Shown here piece by piece: positions 16,667 through 26,012 of a stretch of 64,000 nt of DNA. The notes below the pieces were generated by a model. It saw only the letters and a program-made list of their open reading frames with translations. It was not told the origin of the DNA and ran no database searches. Source of the DNA: Paracoccus aerius. Its GTDB lineage: Bacteria > Pseudomonadota > Alphaproteobacteria > Rhodobacterales > Rhodobacteraceae. A program made the translations under genes and the position numbers. Every line of letters starts with the position of its first letter. The first letter of the stretch is position 1. Location: assembly GCF_014656455.1 (NCBI RefSeq), contig NZ_BNCL01000001.1:365009-429008 (forward strand), in the 5' to 3' direction.

Positions 16667-17228
16667 GTCGATTTTCCTTGGCTAGATATTCACGTTCCAG
16701 TTCTAGCAAATTGCGTTTGCGGTCATGGAGTCTTCGAGCCGGGTTGCCGACATAGATTGACCATGCATCTGTCGATTGCAAGACAAGCGACATGGCACCT
16801 ATGGCAGTTCCTTCCGCCAAGGTTACGCCGGGACAAATTATGCTTCCTGCTCCCACAATAGCATGGCGACCGATTTCGACTTTGGCGAACTGCTCCGACT
16901 TCCACTGCGCAGGAACTGTCGGATTGGTCATGGTCTGCCCGCTATAATCATCAGACTGTGAGAATGCCTTTACGCCGTAGGCAAACCCTGAAAAATCTCC
17001 GAAAACTATTCCTGGTTTTCCGCCAGCGACTAAGCAACCTGGAGCCAGGTGAACATTTCTTCCTAGTTCCACATTCCCCGAAACTACACAGAAATCGTCA
17101 ATACGGCTATTGTCCCGAATCCGTATCTGGTTGGCCCCATAGATAACGGCCTTGTCGCTGATCTTCACGTTCAGTCCGAGCTCTGCAAAGTCCATTGCGC
17201 GTAGTGCGTCTTCCGAAAGATAAGCCAT
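16656..17228 (-). CDS. Hexapeptide-repeat acyltransferase
   Basis: 190 residues of left-handed beta-helix type: repeated [LIV]-G-x4 rungs from IRDNSRIDDFCVVSGNVELG to AIVGAGSIICPGVTLAEGTAIGAM, ending with the typical YVGNPARRL. These enzymes transfer acetyl or other acyl groups from CoA donors to sugars or amino sugars. Because the gene immediately downstream of the WecE-like aminotransferase (gap 9 bases) encodes it, N-acylation of the 4-amino-4,6-dideoxyhexose is the likely reaction (like WecD, VioB or FdtC). That is inference; O-acetylation is the alternative. Confidence 0.8.
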   Translation of the reverse strand: MAYLSEDALRAMDFAELGLNVKISDKAVIYGANQIRIRDNSRIDDFCVVSGNVELGRNVHLAPGCLVAGGKPGIVFGDFSGFAYGVKAFSQSDDYSGQTMTNPTVPAQWKSEQFAKVEIGRHAIVGAGSIICPGVTLAEGTAIGAMSLVLQSTDAWSIYVGNPARRLHDRKRNLLELEREYLAKENRLGQ

Positions 17229-17237
17229 TGTCAGACC

Positions 17238-18392
17238 TCAAACATTCTCGATTAGCCAGCTTCGTGTGACGTCGATTACGTGTTCGATCTCATTGCCCAA
17301 TGTGAAGTACATGGGGAGGCGGATCAGGCGGGAATACGTGTCGTTGGTTACCGGGAGGTCGCCTTTGGCGCGTCCAAACCGGCGGCCACCTGGCGCACTG
17401 TGCAGCGGAACGTAATGGAACGGGGCATTGATCCCGGCTTTGTGTAGATGCCCGATCAGCGCATCGCGATCGTCGATATCCCGCATCAGGAGGTAAAACA
17501 TGTGACCATTGCCGGTCACATCATCCGAGTGCCATGGCAGTGAAACCCGCTCGCGCTGTTCTAGATCGGTGAAAGCGCTGTAGTAGCGGTCGAAGAGGGC
17601 AAGGCGTGCCTTGCGGATCACCTCCTCCTGTTCGAGTTGTCCAAAAAGGAAGGCTGCGACCAATTCGCCGGGAAGAAACGATGAGCCGATATCGACCCAA
17701 GTATACTTGTCCACTTGGCCTCTCAAGAAGCGCGACCTATTTGTACCTTTCTCTCTTATAATCTCGGCTCGTTCAACGAGGTCCCGCCGGTTCAGCGTGA
17801 TGGCACCGCCTTCACCGCTAATGATGTTCTTGGTCTCGTGAAAGCTAAAGGCAGCAATGTCTCCCAGGCTGCCGGCCGGCCGTCCCTTGTAGGTAGAGCC
17901 GAGGGCCTGGGCCGCGTCCTCGATTACCATTAGGCCGTGGGTCTGTGCGATCTGGTTCAAGCGGTCCATTTCTGCAGGGAAGCCGGCATAATGGACCGCG
18001 AAGATTGCACGGGTCTGCGGCGTGAGTGCTGCTTCGATTTGGTCTGGATCGATATTTAGAGTCCGTGGATCAATATCCACGAACACTGGTGTGGCGCCAC
18101 GCAATGCAACGGCATTTGCTGTTGATACAAAGGTGAATGAGGGCATGATGACCTCATCTCCCGGTTTGAGATCACACAGAATGGCCGCCATCTCTAGTGC
18201 GGCAGTACAAGAGTGAGTTAGCAGCGCGGCTGATGAACCAGCGACTTCAGCGATGCGTTCATTACAGCGTTTGGTGAAGTACCCGTCTCCTGACAGTTGT
18301 CCCCGTTTGAGAGCTTCTTCAAGAAACGAGAACTCACCTCCAACTACCGAAGGCTTATTAAAAGGAATACGCTTCATCATACTAAATTCCAC
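17238..18392 (-). CDS. Sugar 4-aminotransferase, WecE/RffA-like
   Basis: 384 residues of the DegT/DnrJ/EryC1/StrS family, PLP-dependent. Visible are HSCTAALEMAA (phosphate-binding region), GDEVIMPSFTFVSTANAVAL, VIEDAAQALGS (Asp159 contacting the PLP pyridine) and SFHETKNI with Lys188 as the Schiff-base lysine. GQLSGDGYFTKRCN and the C-terminal LPMYFTLGN are typical of dTDP-4-amino-4,6-dideoxygalactose transaminase. It would convert a TDP-4-keto-6-deoxyhexose to the 4-amino sugar. The initiator here is GTG; ATG 18380 or 18377 (MKRIPFNKP) may be the true start. It is first gene of a three-gene minus operon. Confidence 0.88.
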   Translation of the reverse strand: MEFSMMKRIPFNKPSVVGGEFSFLEEALKRGQLSGDGYFTKRCNERIAEVAGSSAALLTHSCTAALEMAAILCDLKPGDEVIMPSFTFVSTANAVALRGATPVFVDIDPRTLNIDPDQIEAALTPQTRAIFAVHYAGFPAEMDRLNQIAQTHGLMVIEDAAQALGSTYKGRPAGSLGDIAAFSFHETKNIISGEGGAITLNRRDLVERAEIIREKGTNRSRFLRGQVDKYTWVDIGSSFLPGELVAAFLFGQLEQEEVIRKARLALFDRYYSAFTDLEQRERVSLPWHSDDVTGNGHMFYLLMRDIDDRDALIGHLHKAGINAPFHYVPLHSAPGGRRFGRAKGDLPVTNDTYSRLIRLPMYFTLGNEIEHVIDVTRSWLIENV

Positions 18393-18739
18393 TTACCTTC
18401 CAGGCAGCTTGAGCACTTAAAATCCATACAGCGGTTCGGCAAGCGAGTAGATGTACTGCCGTTTGGCAGGTCGTCGCGGCACTCCGCACTGAGGCTTACA
18501 CAGTATCCGTTCTTGGCTGCAGAATACCAGCCGCTAACTGATGTAGCATGAAAAGCTTGTGTGGCCGGATCTAACACTACGCACATATTGTGCTAAACAT
18601 ATCAACTTATTATACCAATCTTTGCAAGCTTGTATTTTGAAGCGCGTGCAGAACAACCACCTTCAGGTCTTAGCTCGTCTAGACTAGCGGTAGGTCGTTG
18701 AGTGTGCAGGCTGACCTGTGATCTGCCTTCGTTTCTGGA
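18393..18739. other. Upstream region of the aminotransferase operon
   Basis: About 350 bases, AT-rich around 18560-18660, with no supported gene. It should contain the minus-strand promoter of the aminotransferase operon. No operator was recognised. Confidence 0.4.
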
Positions 18740-19091
18740 CCGCTGGACGCGGGGATGCCCGCGAGTTCAGATAAATGCTCAGCAACTTCTGCGGCCAAGC
18801 TGGCGCTCAAGTTCATGGATGCGGTTTTCCATCTCCCCGACCACGCATTTGCTGGTCACATCGTCGTCCTCATTCACCGCGACGCTTTCTCCTTCAAGCA
18901 TCAGACGCCGTCAACAATATAACAGGTTCGGCGCTACGCCATTGCGGCGCGCCATGACCGAGATGCTTCGCTTGGCCATCCAGTGTCTCCTCGACGATCC
19001 GCAGCTTCTCGGCGGCGGTCCAGCGGCGCCGGCGGCCATCATCGGTGATGATTTCGATCTCTGAAATCAGCACGTGCTTAGGCATATGCAT
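18740..19091 (-). pseudogene. IS3-family OrfA remnant
   Basis: The minus strand starts MPKHVLISEIEIITDDGRRR then RWTAAEKLRIVEETLDG, the helix-turn-helix of an IS3-type OrfA. The next part is in another frame (SISVMARRNGVAPNLLY, a stop, then RRLMLEGESVAV and EMENRIHELERQLGR, the usual leucine-zipper-like end). One frameshift and internal stops make it a pseudogene. It is not the missing half of the OrfB at 13.5 kb by any visible continuity. Confidence 0.75.
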
Positions 19092-19320
19092 AAGCCTCCA
19101 TGGTTATGCCTGGTGTCTGGTCGAAATGGGGGCCAGTTCATGAAGTAGTCCGCACTGTCGTATCCGGTGCTTGGTTCTTCCACGGTTCGGCCAAAGGTCT
19201 GGCTCGCTGAGGCGGCCTTCAGGACAGCCTTGATCCACAGACTGCCACCGTAACGCAGATTTTGAGGCCGCCGCTTTTCTTTCTGTAGCACAGTGGCAGG
19301 CTGGTCCCCAAGGGCTGAGG
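19092..19320. other. Non-coding IS-derived spacer
   Basis: About 230 bases between the OrfA remnant and a glycosyltransferase gene. No gene seen; probably further IS debris. Confidence 0.35.
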
Positions 19321-20412
19321 TCAGATTTGATTTAGGATCGCGCGCTGTTGGCCAGGATACCATCTATCCAGCTCTTCGACGGGAGTTTTCCAGACCTTGT
19401 GCCAGTTGCGCATGGCGGTCAGCACGCCACGTGCCTGCGGAAAATCCCAGCGGCGCGACAGGCCATCCTTGATTGCTTCACCGAGAAGGCGACGCCACAG
19501 CATACGGCGATAGGTTCCTAGCCATACGCCGGGCCGGTTCGTGTTGCGTTTGATGAAAACCAGCATGTTCAGCAGCTGGAAGGTCGTAGCAGTCCGTCGT
19601 TTCACACGCCCGCCTGCTACCTCGAAGTGGTGCAGCAAGGCATCGTTGGCGCGCAGCAGGATGCCGTGCCGGCCATAGCGATAGGAGGCATCCAAATCCT
19701 CCAATGCCGCATAATAGCGCAGCGACCGATCCAGGGGCTCGGCTAGGGCGACAGCGCGCCGTACGCTGAGACCGTGGCCCGCCATGAAGGTCATCGGAGT
19801 GACATCCAGATGCGCGAAATTCGAAGGAACCGACAAGACCCGCTCACCCTCGTATTTTAGAAACAGCGCGTGCATGTCCTGGAACAGGATCCGGCTGCTG
19901 ATCCAGCGGCCCAGGCGGTATCGCATCACTCGGTCGCGCATCCCCGTGATCTTTTCCCGGCTGTCGGCCTTGCGCGCCAGTCCCGTCGCGGCCTGGGCAT
20001 CGGGCATGACGGAGACGTTCACGCCATTGACCGCTGCGAGCACGCCTTGAGAATCGGCCGCATAGACCGCTAGGATCCGTTCAACGTAATCAGGATAAAG
20101 GAAGCTGTCGTCGTCAATCATCACGACGATATCGCCGATGGCCTCTTCGACTCCCTGGTTGCGCTGCGTGGCCGAGGACGGCGTGTTGGCCTGAAGGTAA
20201 TCCAGCCGGATGGCGGGGTGATCTGCCGCCAGCTTCTGCACCGCCTGCCGCGTCATTTCCCAATCTTCTGACGAATCGACGATCACCACCTGGACTGGGG
20301 GTTCGGTCTGGCGCAGGGCTAGGGGCAGAGCCCGCAGCAGCACGTCGCGGCGGTTATAGGTGGGGATCACAAGGGACCAGGTCAACATGGGTGCACTCTT
20401 GATACGGGACAT
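19321..20412 (-). CDS. Family 2 glycosyltransferase
   Basis: 363 residues. GT-A signature: WSLVIPTYNRRDVLLRALPL, VVIVDSSEDW, SSATQRNQGVEEAIGDIVVM and the metal-binding IDDDSFLYPDYVERIL. Further on is MAGHGLSVRRAVALAEPLDRSLRYYAALEDLDASYR, matching the acceptor/catalytic part (ED motif). It probably acts on the cytoplasmic side in assembly of the polysaccharide repeat unit. It is transcribed away from the GT4 operon; the 137 bases between them must hold both promoters. ATG 20388 (MLTWSLV) is a shorter alternative start. Confidence 0.85.
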   Translation of the reverse strand: MSRIKSAPMLTWSLVIPTYNRRDVLLRALPLALRQTEPPVQVVIVDSSEDWEMTRQAVQKLAADHPAIRLDYLQANTPSSATQRNQGVEEAIGDIVVMIDDDSFLYPDYVERILAVYAADSQGVLAAVNGVNVSVMPDAQAATGLARKADSREKITGMRDRVMRYRLGRWISSRILFQDMHALFLKYEGERVLSVPSNFAHLDVTPMTFMAGHGLSVRRAVALAEPLDRSLRYYAALEDLDASYRYGRHGILLRANDALLHHFEVAGGRVKRRTATTFQLLNMLVFIKRNTNRPGVWLGTYRRMLWRRLLGEAIKDGLSRRWDFPQARGVLTAMRNWHKVWKTPVEELDRWYPGQQRAILNQI

Positions 20413-20549
20413 GTTGCGAATGATGAGCTACAAGACCATCTTTCACCAGCGGATACGGCCCTTAGGAAATTCCTTTGCCTGGCGGCCATAGCCTTGCCGC
20501 GTATTTTCCGCTTAGATGCCGCTGAACAAATTTCAAGAGTTCACTAATA
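20413..20549. promoter_or_regulatory. Divergent promoter region
   Basis: 137 bases between two outward-pointing glycosyltransferase genes. No consensus -35/-10 pair was clear, but promoters for both directions are expected here. Confidence 0.4.
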
Positions 20550-21764
20550 ATGCCTTCCTCCCGCATTGCCTATCTGGCCGGTGAATATCCCGCTGTCTCG
20601 CATACCTTCATCCTGCGAGAGGTGGCGGCGCTTCGGGCGCAAGGGCTTGACGTTTTCACATGTTCTGTCCGCTGTACTGGGCCTGCCCATCATCGCGGCC
20701 CGGCCGAACGAGCCGAGGCGCATGCGACCTTCAACGTTCTGGAAGCAGCGAAGAACCCGCGCCGCCTGATCGGCGCCCAGTGCGCGGCGCTGAAGAAGCC
20801 CGGCCTTTATTGGAAAAGCTTGCGTAAAGCTTGGGCAATGCGAGGGCCAGGATTGCGAGCAACGATCTATCAACTGTTCTATTTCCTGGAGGCCACGGTG
20901 CTGGCGCAGCACCTGAAGGCGCAAGGCGCAACCCATCTGCATAATCATTTTGCTCAGGCTAGTAGCAATGTGGCACTTCTGGCCGCGCGGCTGGCGGGCA
21001 TTCCTTTCAGCTTCACCTTACACGGGCCCGCCGACTTCACCGATCCCAGGCTGTGGCGGCTGGATGCCAAGATCGCCGATGCGGTCTTCGTGTCCTGCAT
21101 CTCTCATTTCTGCCGGTCCCAGGCGATGCTGGCCAGCCCGGCCGAGCATTGGTCCAGGCTGCACATCGTCCATTGCGGGGTCGAGCCCGCGCGTTATGAC
21201 GCGCCCCCGGCCACGGGCAAGGGTCTTCTTTTCGTGGGGCGCCTAGCTGCGGCCAAGGGGGTGCCGGTGCTGATCGAGGCAATGCCGCAGATCCTGGCCG
21301 CCCATCCCGACGCGCATCTGACCCTGATCGGCGACGGGCCAGACCGGGAAAGGCTGCAGGATCAGGTGCAACGGCTAGGCCTGTCCGGCGCGGTGCGCTT
21401 TGCCGGCTATCAAAGCCAGGACGAGGTGGCCCTGGCCTTGGCCCGTTCGGCGGCCTTCGTGCTGCCGTCCTTTGCCGAAGGGGTTCCGGTTGTGCTGATG
21501 GAGGCGATGGCCGCCCGCCGCCCGGTGGTAGCGACCCGTGTTGCAGGCATTCCCGAACTGGTCGAGGACGGCATATCGGGACGAGTTGTGGCGCCGGGCG
21601 ACGGCGCCGCCCTGGCCGCAGCGGTCTGCGACATCCTCTCGGCCCCGGACAAGGCCGTCCGGATGGGCGAGGCCGGGCGCAGGACGGTCGAGGCCGAGTT
21701 CAATATCGCGTGCGAGGCCAAGAAGCTTGCCGCGCTGTTTCAGGGTGAAGGAAACAAGGCATGA
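20550..21764 (+). CDS. Family 4 glycosyltransferase
   Basis: 404 residues, GT-B fold. The N-terminal domain reads RIAYLAGEYPAVSHTFILRE (a pattern of exopolysaccharide GT4 enzymes). The C-terminal donor domain has LLFVGRLAAAKGVPVLIEAM, LTLIGDGPDRERLQ and the EX7E motif in FAEGVPVVLMEAMAARRPVVAT. A retaining enzyme using a nucleotide sugar is expected. It is first of three co-transcribed GT4 genes; its stop overlaps the next ATG by four bases. Confidence 0.9.
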   Translation: MPSSRIAYLAGEYPAVSHTFILREVAALRAQGLDVFTCSVRCTGPAHHRGPAERAEAHATFNVLEAAKNPRRLIGAQCAALKKPGLYWKSLRKAWAMRGPGLRATIYQLFYFLEATVLAQHLKAQGATHLHNHFAQASSNVALLAARLAGIPFSFTLHGPADFTDPRLWRLDAKIADAVFVSCISHFCRSQAMLASPAEHWSRLHIVHCGVEPARYDAPPATGKGLLFVGRLAAAKGVPVLIEAMPQILAAHPDAHLTLIGDGPDRERLQDQVQRLGLSGAVRFAGYQSQDEVALALARSAAFVLPSFAEGVPVVLMEAMAARRPVVATRVAGIPELVEDGISGRVVAPGDGAALAAAVCDILSAPDKAVRMGEAGRRTVEAEFNIACEAKKLAALFQGEGNKA

Positions 21765-22966
21765 CTCTTCCCGGCCGGATCGCCGTCCTGATCCCCGAAT
21801 TCCCGGGACAGACCCATTCCTTTTTCTGGCGCGAGATCGAGGCCCTGCAGGCGGGTCAAGGCATCGGCGCGCAGATCATCTCGACCCGGCTGGCCCCCAA
21901 GCCGGTCTGGCACGATTGGGTCGAACAGGCCAGCGCGATCCAGCTTTACCCGCTGCCCAAGGCGGAACTGGCGCGGCTCATGGTGGATCTGCCCGCGGCC
22001 TTGCCGCGATTGGCGTCGGATCCCGATATCCGCCGGATCCTGCGCCAGCCGAAGGCCTGGGCCTTCGTGCTGATGGCGCTGCGCCTGGCCCGGATCTGCC
22101 GGACACGGGGGCTGACCCATCTGCATGTCCATTCCTGCGCCAATTTTGCCCTGATCGCCGCCTTGTGCCACCAGATCAGTGGCTTAACCTACAGCCTGGT
22201 CCTCCACGGACCGCTGGCCGATTACGGCCCAGAGCAGCCCTTCAAGTGGAAGAATGCCGCCTTTGTCTTCGTGATTACCGAAACCCTGCGCGCGCAGGTG
22301 GCCGAGGTCATGCCCGATATGATGGACAAGGTGCAGGTCGTACCGATGGGGGTGAACACCGATCATTTCAGCCCCCCCAAGGTGCCGCGCCAGGACAGCC
22401 CCGTACCCTTTACCTGGTTCTGCTGCGCGCGACTGAACAGGGTCAAGGGCCACGAAACCCTGATCGAGGCGGCAGGTCTTCTGCGCGCCCGGCATCCCGA
22501 TCTGCCCTTCCGCGTCCGCATCGCTGGCGAGGACGAGCAAGGCGGCACCGGCTATCATCGCGACCTGGACGCTGTCCTTTCGGCAGCCGGGCTTGGCGAC
22601 ATCGTTGCGCTTCTGGGATCTGTCACGCAGGCCGATGTGCGCGATGAACTGCAAGCGGCGGACGGCTTTGTCCTGGCCAGCCGCCATGAACCTTTGGGCG
22701 TGGCCTATATGGAGGCGATGGCCTGCGAACTGCCGGTGATCGGGACCGAGGCCGGCGGGGTCCGGGAACTGATCACCCAAGGCCAGGATGGCCTTCTAGT
22801 TCCACCCGACGATGCCCTGGCCCTGGCCCTGGCCATGTTCAGGCTGATGGAAAATCCCGACCTGCGCAGAACCGTTGGAACGGCGGCACGAAGACGGATC
22901 GTCGAAGGCTTCAGTTCGCGTCGCAGCGCCGATGCCCTTGCCGCCGCCTTGAGGGACTTGCCATGA
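21761..22966 (+). CDS. Family 4 glycosyltransferase
   Basis: 401 residues. GT-B fold with an N-terminal IAVLIPEFPGQTHSFFWREI and a C-terminal donor site FTWFCCARLNRVKGHETLIEA, FRVRIAGEDEQGG, and the EX7E-containing ASRHEPLGVAYMEAMACELP. The sequence is close in style to the preceding gene, suggesting duplication followed by change of specificity. Both ends overlap its neighbours by four bases (ATGA), so translation is coupled. Confidence 0.9.
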   Translation: MTLPGRIAVLIPEFPGQTHSFFWREIEALQAGQGIGAQIISTRLAPKPVWHDWVEQASAIQLYPLPKAELARLMVDLPAALPRLASDPDIRRILRQPKAWAFVLMALRLARICRTRGLTHLHVHSCANFALIAALCHQISGLTYSLVLHGPLADYGPEQPFKWKNAAFVFVITETLRAQVAEVMPDMMDKVQVVPMGVNTDHFSPPKVPRQDSPVPFTWFCCARLNRVKGHETLIEAAGLLRARHPDLPFRVRIAGEDEQGGTGYHRDLDAVLSAAGLGDIVALLGSVTQADVRDELQAADGFVLASRHEPLGVAYMEAMACELPVIGTEAGGVRELITQGQDGLLVPPDDALALALAMFRLMENPDLRRTVGTAARRRIVEGFSSRRSADALAAALRDLP

Positions 22967-24261
22967 CTCCCTTTCGTCCTCGCGTCCTGGTCATTGCCGA
23001 GGCCGCCAATCCCGAATGGGTCTCGGTTCCCCTGGTCGGCTGGTCCCTGGCCTCGGCCCTGCGGGAGGTTGCCGATGTTCACATCGTGACGCAGATCCGC
23101 AACCGCGAGGGGATCCTGCGGGCCGGCCTGGTCGAAGGCCAGGACTTCACGGTGATCGACAGCGAAGCGATCGCCCGTCCCATGTTCCGGGTGGCCGAGG
23201 TCCTGCGCATGGGCAAGGGCAAGGGCTGGACCATGACCACGGCCATAAACGCGCTGACCTATCCCTATTTCGAGCGCCTTGTCTGGAAGCGGTTCGGCGA
23301 CCGGATCTGCGCGGGCGAATTTGACCTTGTCCACCGGGTGACGCCCTTGTCGCCGACCGTGGCCTCGCCCATCGCCGCCAGGATCGCGGCTGCCAAGGTG
23401 CCCTTCGTGCTGGGGCCGCTGAACGGCGGCGTGCCTTGGCCCAAGGGCTTCGAGGCCGAACGGCGGCGCGAGCGCGAATGGTTGTCCTATGTCCGCGGCG
23501 CCTACAAGCTGAACCCGTTGCGCGGCCGCAGCCTGGCTGCATCTGCGGCCATCCTTGCCGGCTCCCGCCATACGGAAAGCGAGATCCCGGCGGCCTATTG
23601 GTCCAAGACCATCTGGTTGCCGGAAAATGCCATCGATCCCGCCCGCTTCAACATGACGGCACCGCAGGATCTGGCCGGGCCGCTTCGGGCCTGCTTCATT
23701 GGCCGGCTGGTGCCCTACAAGGGCCCCGACATGCTGATCGAGGCGATTGCGCCGCTGGCGCGGGACGGACGGCTGGTGCTGGACATGATCGGCGACGGGC
23801 CGATGAGGGAAGGGTTGCAGGCGCAAGTCCGCAACCTAGGTATCGGGGCCGCCGTGACCTTTCACGGCAACCTTGCACACGAGGCCGTCCAGGACGTGGC
23901 CGTGCGTGCCAACCTGCTGACCTTTCCCTCGATCCGCGAGTTCGGCGGCGGCGTCGTCCTGGAAGCGATGGCGCTTGGCGTGGTGCCGATAGTGGTCGAC
24001 TATGCCGGCCCGGGTGAGCTTGTGACCGAAGAAACCGGCTTCAAGATCCCGATCGGTCCGCGCGACAGGATCATCCAGGATCTGAGGACCACCCTGGAAA
24101 CCGTCCTGGCCGATCCGTCGGTCCTGCCGGATCTGTCCCGGGCTGCACGCGCCCGGGCGACCGGCGATTTCACTTGGCCCGCCAAGGCCCGCCAGATCGC
24201 CAGGATCTATCGCTGGATCCTGGAAGGAAAGCCAGGCTCGCCCCCGGGGCTGCTGTCCTGA
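22963..24261 (+). CDS. Family 4 glycosyltransferase
   Basis: 432 residues. GT-B enzyme: VLVIAEAANPEWVSVPLVGW at the N-terminus, VLGPLNGGVPWPKG, then the donor domain with ACFIGRLVPYKGPDMLIEAI, LDMIGDGPMREGLQ and FPSIREFGGGVVLEAMALGV carrying the EX7E motif. Last gene of the GT4 trio. Its TGA (24259-24261) directly abuts the reverse TGA of the convergent exosortase gene, with no base between and no room for a separate terminator. Confidence 0.9.
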   Translation: MTPFRPRVLVIAEAANPEWVSVPLVGWSLASALREVADVHIVTQIRNREGILRAGLVEGQDFTVIDSEAIARPMFRVAEVLRMGKGKGWTMTTAINALTYPYFERLVWKRFGDRICAGEFDLVHRVTPLSPTVASPIAARIAAAKVPFVLGPLNGGVPWPKGFEAERRREREWLSYVRGAYKLNPLRGRSLAASAAILAGSRHTESEIPAAYWSKTIWLPENAIDPARFNMTAPQDLAGPLRACFIGRLVPYKGPDMLIEAIAPLARDGRLVLDMIGDGPMREGLQAQVRNLGIGAAVTFHGNLAHEAVQDVAVRANLLTFPSIREFGGGVVLEAMALGVVPIVVDYAGPGELVTEETGFKIPIGPRDRIIQDLRTTLETVLADPSVLPDLSRAARARATGDFTWPAKARQIARIYRWILEGKPGSPPGLLS

Positions 24262-25863
24262 TCAGTCTTCCGGCATGAAGCGCGGCAGGGGGTCGATGAC
24301 ACCACGGGTCATCTCAAGCAGCCGTGCCTCGGCCGAATCCTCGGATTCCTCGGGGCCCATCGGGGTGGTCAGGCGCACGATGCCGCCGTCGGTCTGGCCG
24401 GTGCGGACGCCGTCCATCAGCAGATGGAACTTGGCCGCGACATCCCAGGCGACGCGACGATCACCCTGCTGGAACCAGTAATAGACCATCATCCGCGATT
24501 CACCCTTCTGGATGATGGCGCGGTTCAGCATGAACTGCCCCTCGACCCCCAGCTTGGACGAGATGTCCACGCGTTCCAGCTTGGCGATTTCCCACCCCGA
24601 GGAGGGCAGGCAGATTTCGGGGGAATGGACGCCGCCCTTCGATTGATCGTGATAGAAGGCCATGAACAGCCCGACCGGCGGGGTGGCTGCGTCCCGAATC
24701 ATCGTTGCCTGGCGATAATCGTCGGCGCCGAGCGTCTTAGCGATCTCGGGGGTCAGGCGTTCCTCGGGGCCGCGTTGCTCCCATTCGCCAAGGCGGGTGG
24801 GGAACATCGCAAAGGCGCTGCGCTGAACCTGGTGGCCGCGGTCCTGCGGCACTATCTGCCAGGCGGCCAGGGCTGCCATTCCCGCCAGGGCCGCCGCGGC
24901 CAGCGCGGCGGACGGACGGATCATCCGGATCCGCCCCGCTTGCGCCAGCAGGCCCGACGTGTCCAGATCCAGGGCATCGGCCAGCTTCGGGCGGCCCGAG
25001 TGGAACAGCAGCATCAGCCGGGCAAGCCCGAACAGCAGCGCGATGCAGATGATGAAGATCACCCAGCCTTCGAAGAAATGGGTGAACCCTTCCAGCCATT
25101 CGATGCCGTAGACATTGGCGATAATCCCGGCCACGGCGATGCGGACCGAGTTCATGAAGACCGTGATCGGCACCGCCGCCAGCAGCAGCACCGCCTTGTG
25201 CCATTTCGGGCCCTGGTAGAGGACCGCGAAGATGTAGGAAAATGACATGATCGGGAACAGGTAGCGCAGGCCCGAACAGGCCTCGGCCACATGCAGGCGC
25301 ATCACGCCCAGGTCGATGATGTTGCCTTCCAGGAAGACCGGCACCGACAGCAGCTTCAGGATCCCCACGCCGATTTCCGACGACACCATCTGCAGCCAGA
25401 TCGACACCTTGTAATAAAGCGTCGCGGGCAGGGGCAGCATGTAGACCAGGTGCAGGACCGAGGGCCAGAACAGCCAGCCCCGCGACCAGCCCATCGTGAC
25501 CAGGATAATCCCCGCCACCCAGATGATCGTGGCATAGGCGACGATGTCGTCCACCTGCGCCAGTTTGCCAAGGGCACCGAACAGGAAGGCCAGCAGGATC
25601 ACTGCGACCCCCGGCCAGCGATCAGTGACGGGGCCTTCCTGGGGTGGATAATGCTTCAGTTCCCGCAGGAACATCAGCGCCGACAGGACCGGGATCAGAG
25701 GGCCATGGCTGTATTCGGGCGTCTGCCATGCCAGCAGCAGGGCATCCAGGCCATCGATGAAGAACCAGCCTGCAACAACGGTGGCCAAGGCCAGCAGGAA
25801 CATCCCGGCAATGTTGAAGGATGTCTGGTTCGATACGGCTGCGATGTTTTCGCTGGAGGTCAT
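24262..25863 (-). CDS. xrtD: Exosortase (VPLPA-CTERM type) fused to EpsI domain
   Basis: 533 residues. The first 300 form the multi-pass exosortase (EpsH-like) with the catalytic triad in view: Cys196 in EACSGLRYLFP, Arg241 in FMNSVRIAVAG and His262 in EGFTHFFEGW. After a further hydrophobic segment near 320-340 follows an EpsI-like periplasmic domain (RLGEWEQRGPEERLTPE, FYHDQSKGGVHSPEICLPSS). EpsH/EpsI fusion and the nearby VPLPA-ended protein fit exosortase D. It should cleave the C-terminal sorting signal of VPLPA proteins in the inner membrane and probably pass them to a surface or matrix acceptor. The gene symbol is by class; the assignment to class D rather than another rests on the neighbour substrate. 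Confidence 0.9.
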   Translation of the reverse strand: MTSSENIAAVSNQTSFNIAGMFLLALATVVAGWFFIDGLDALLLAWQTPEYSHGPLIPVLSALMFLRELKHYPPQEGPVTDRWPGVAVILLAFLFGALGKLAQVDDIVAYATIIWVAGIILVTMGWSRGWLFWPSVLHLVYMLPLPATLYYKVSIWLQMVSSEIGVGILKLLSVPVFLEGNIIDLGVMRLHVAEACSGLRYLFPIMSFSYIFAVLYQGPKWHKAVLLLAAVPITVFMNSVRIAVAGIIANVYGIEWLEGFTHFFEGWVIFIICIALLFGLARLMLLFHSGRPKLADALDLDTSGLLAQAGRIRMIRPSAALAAAALAGMAALAAWQIVPQDRGHQVQRSAFAMFPTRLGEWEQRGPEERLTPEIAKTLGADDYRQATMIRDAATPPVGLFMAFYHDQSKGGVHSPEICLPSSGWEIAKLERVDISSKLGVEGQFMLNRAIIQKGESRMMVYYWFQQGDRRVAWDVAAKFHLLMDGVRTGQTDGGIVRLTTPMGPEESEDSAEARLLEMTRGVIDPLPRFMPED

Positions 25864-26012
25864 GAACTGCGATACCTTTGAACCAATGACAATGAACAGG
25901 AAGATTCCCTTATGGCGCGATACTAGCCTGCCGATGAGAAGGTTTCATGTTGTCCATGCAGACAAGTTGGTCATATTCCTGTTGCCGGTCCGGCATGACG
26001 GACGAAGATGGC

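Noticed and set aside
22705..23826. 373-codon minus open frame opposite the GT4 genes
   Set aside because: Same shadow effect; plus strand carries complete GT4 motifs.
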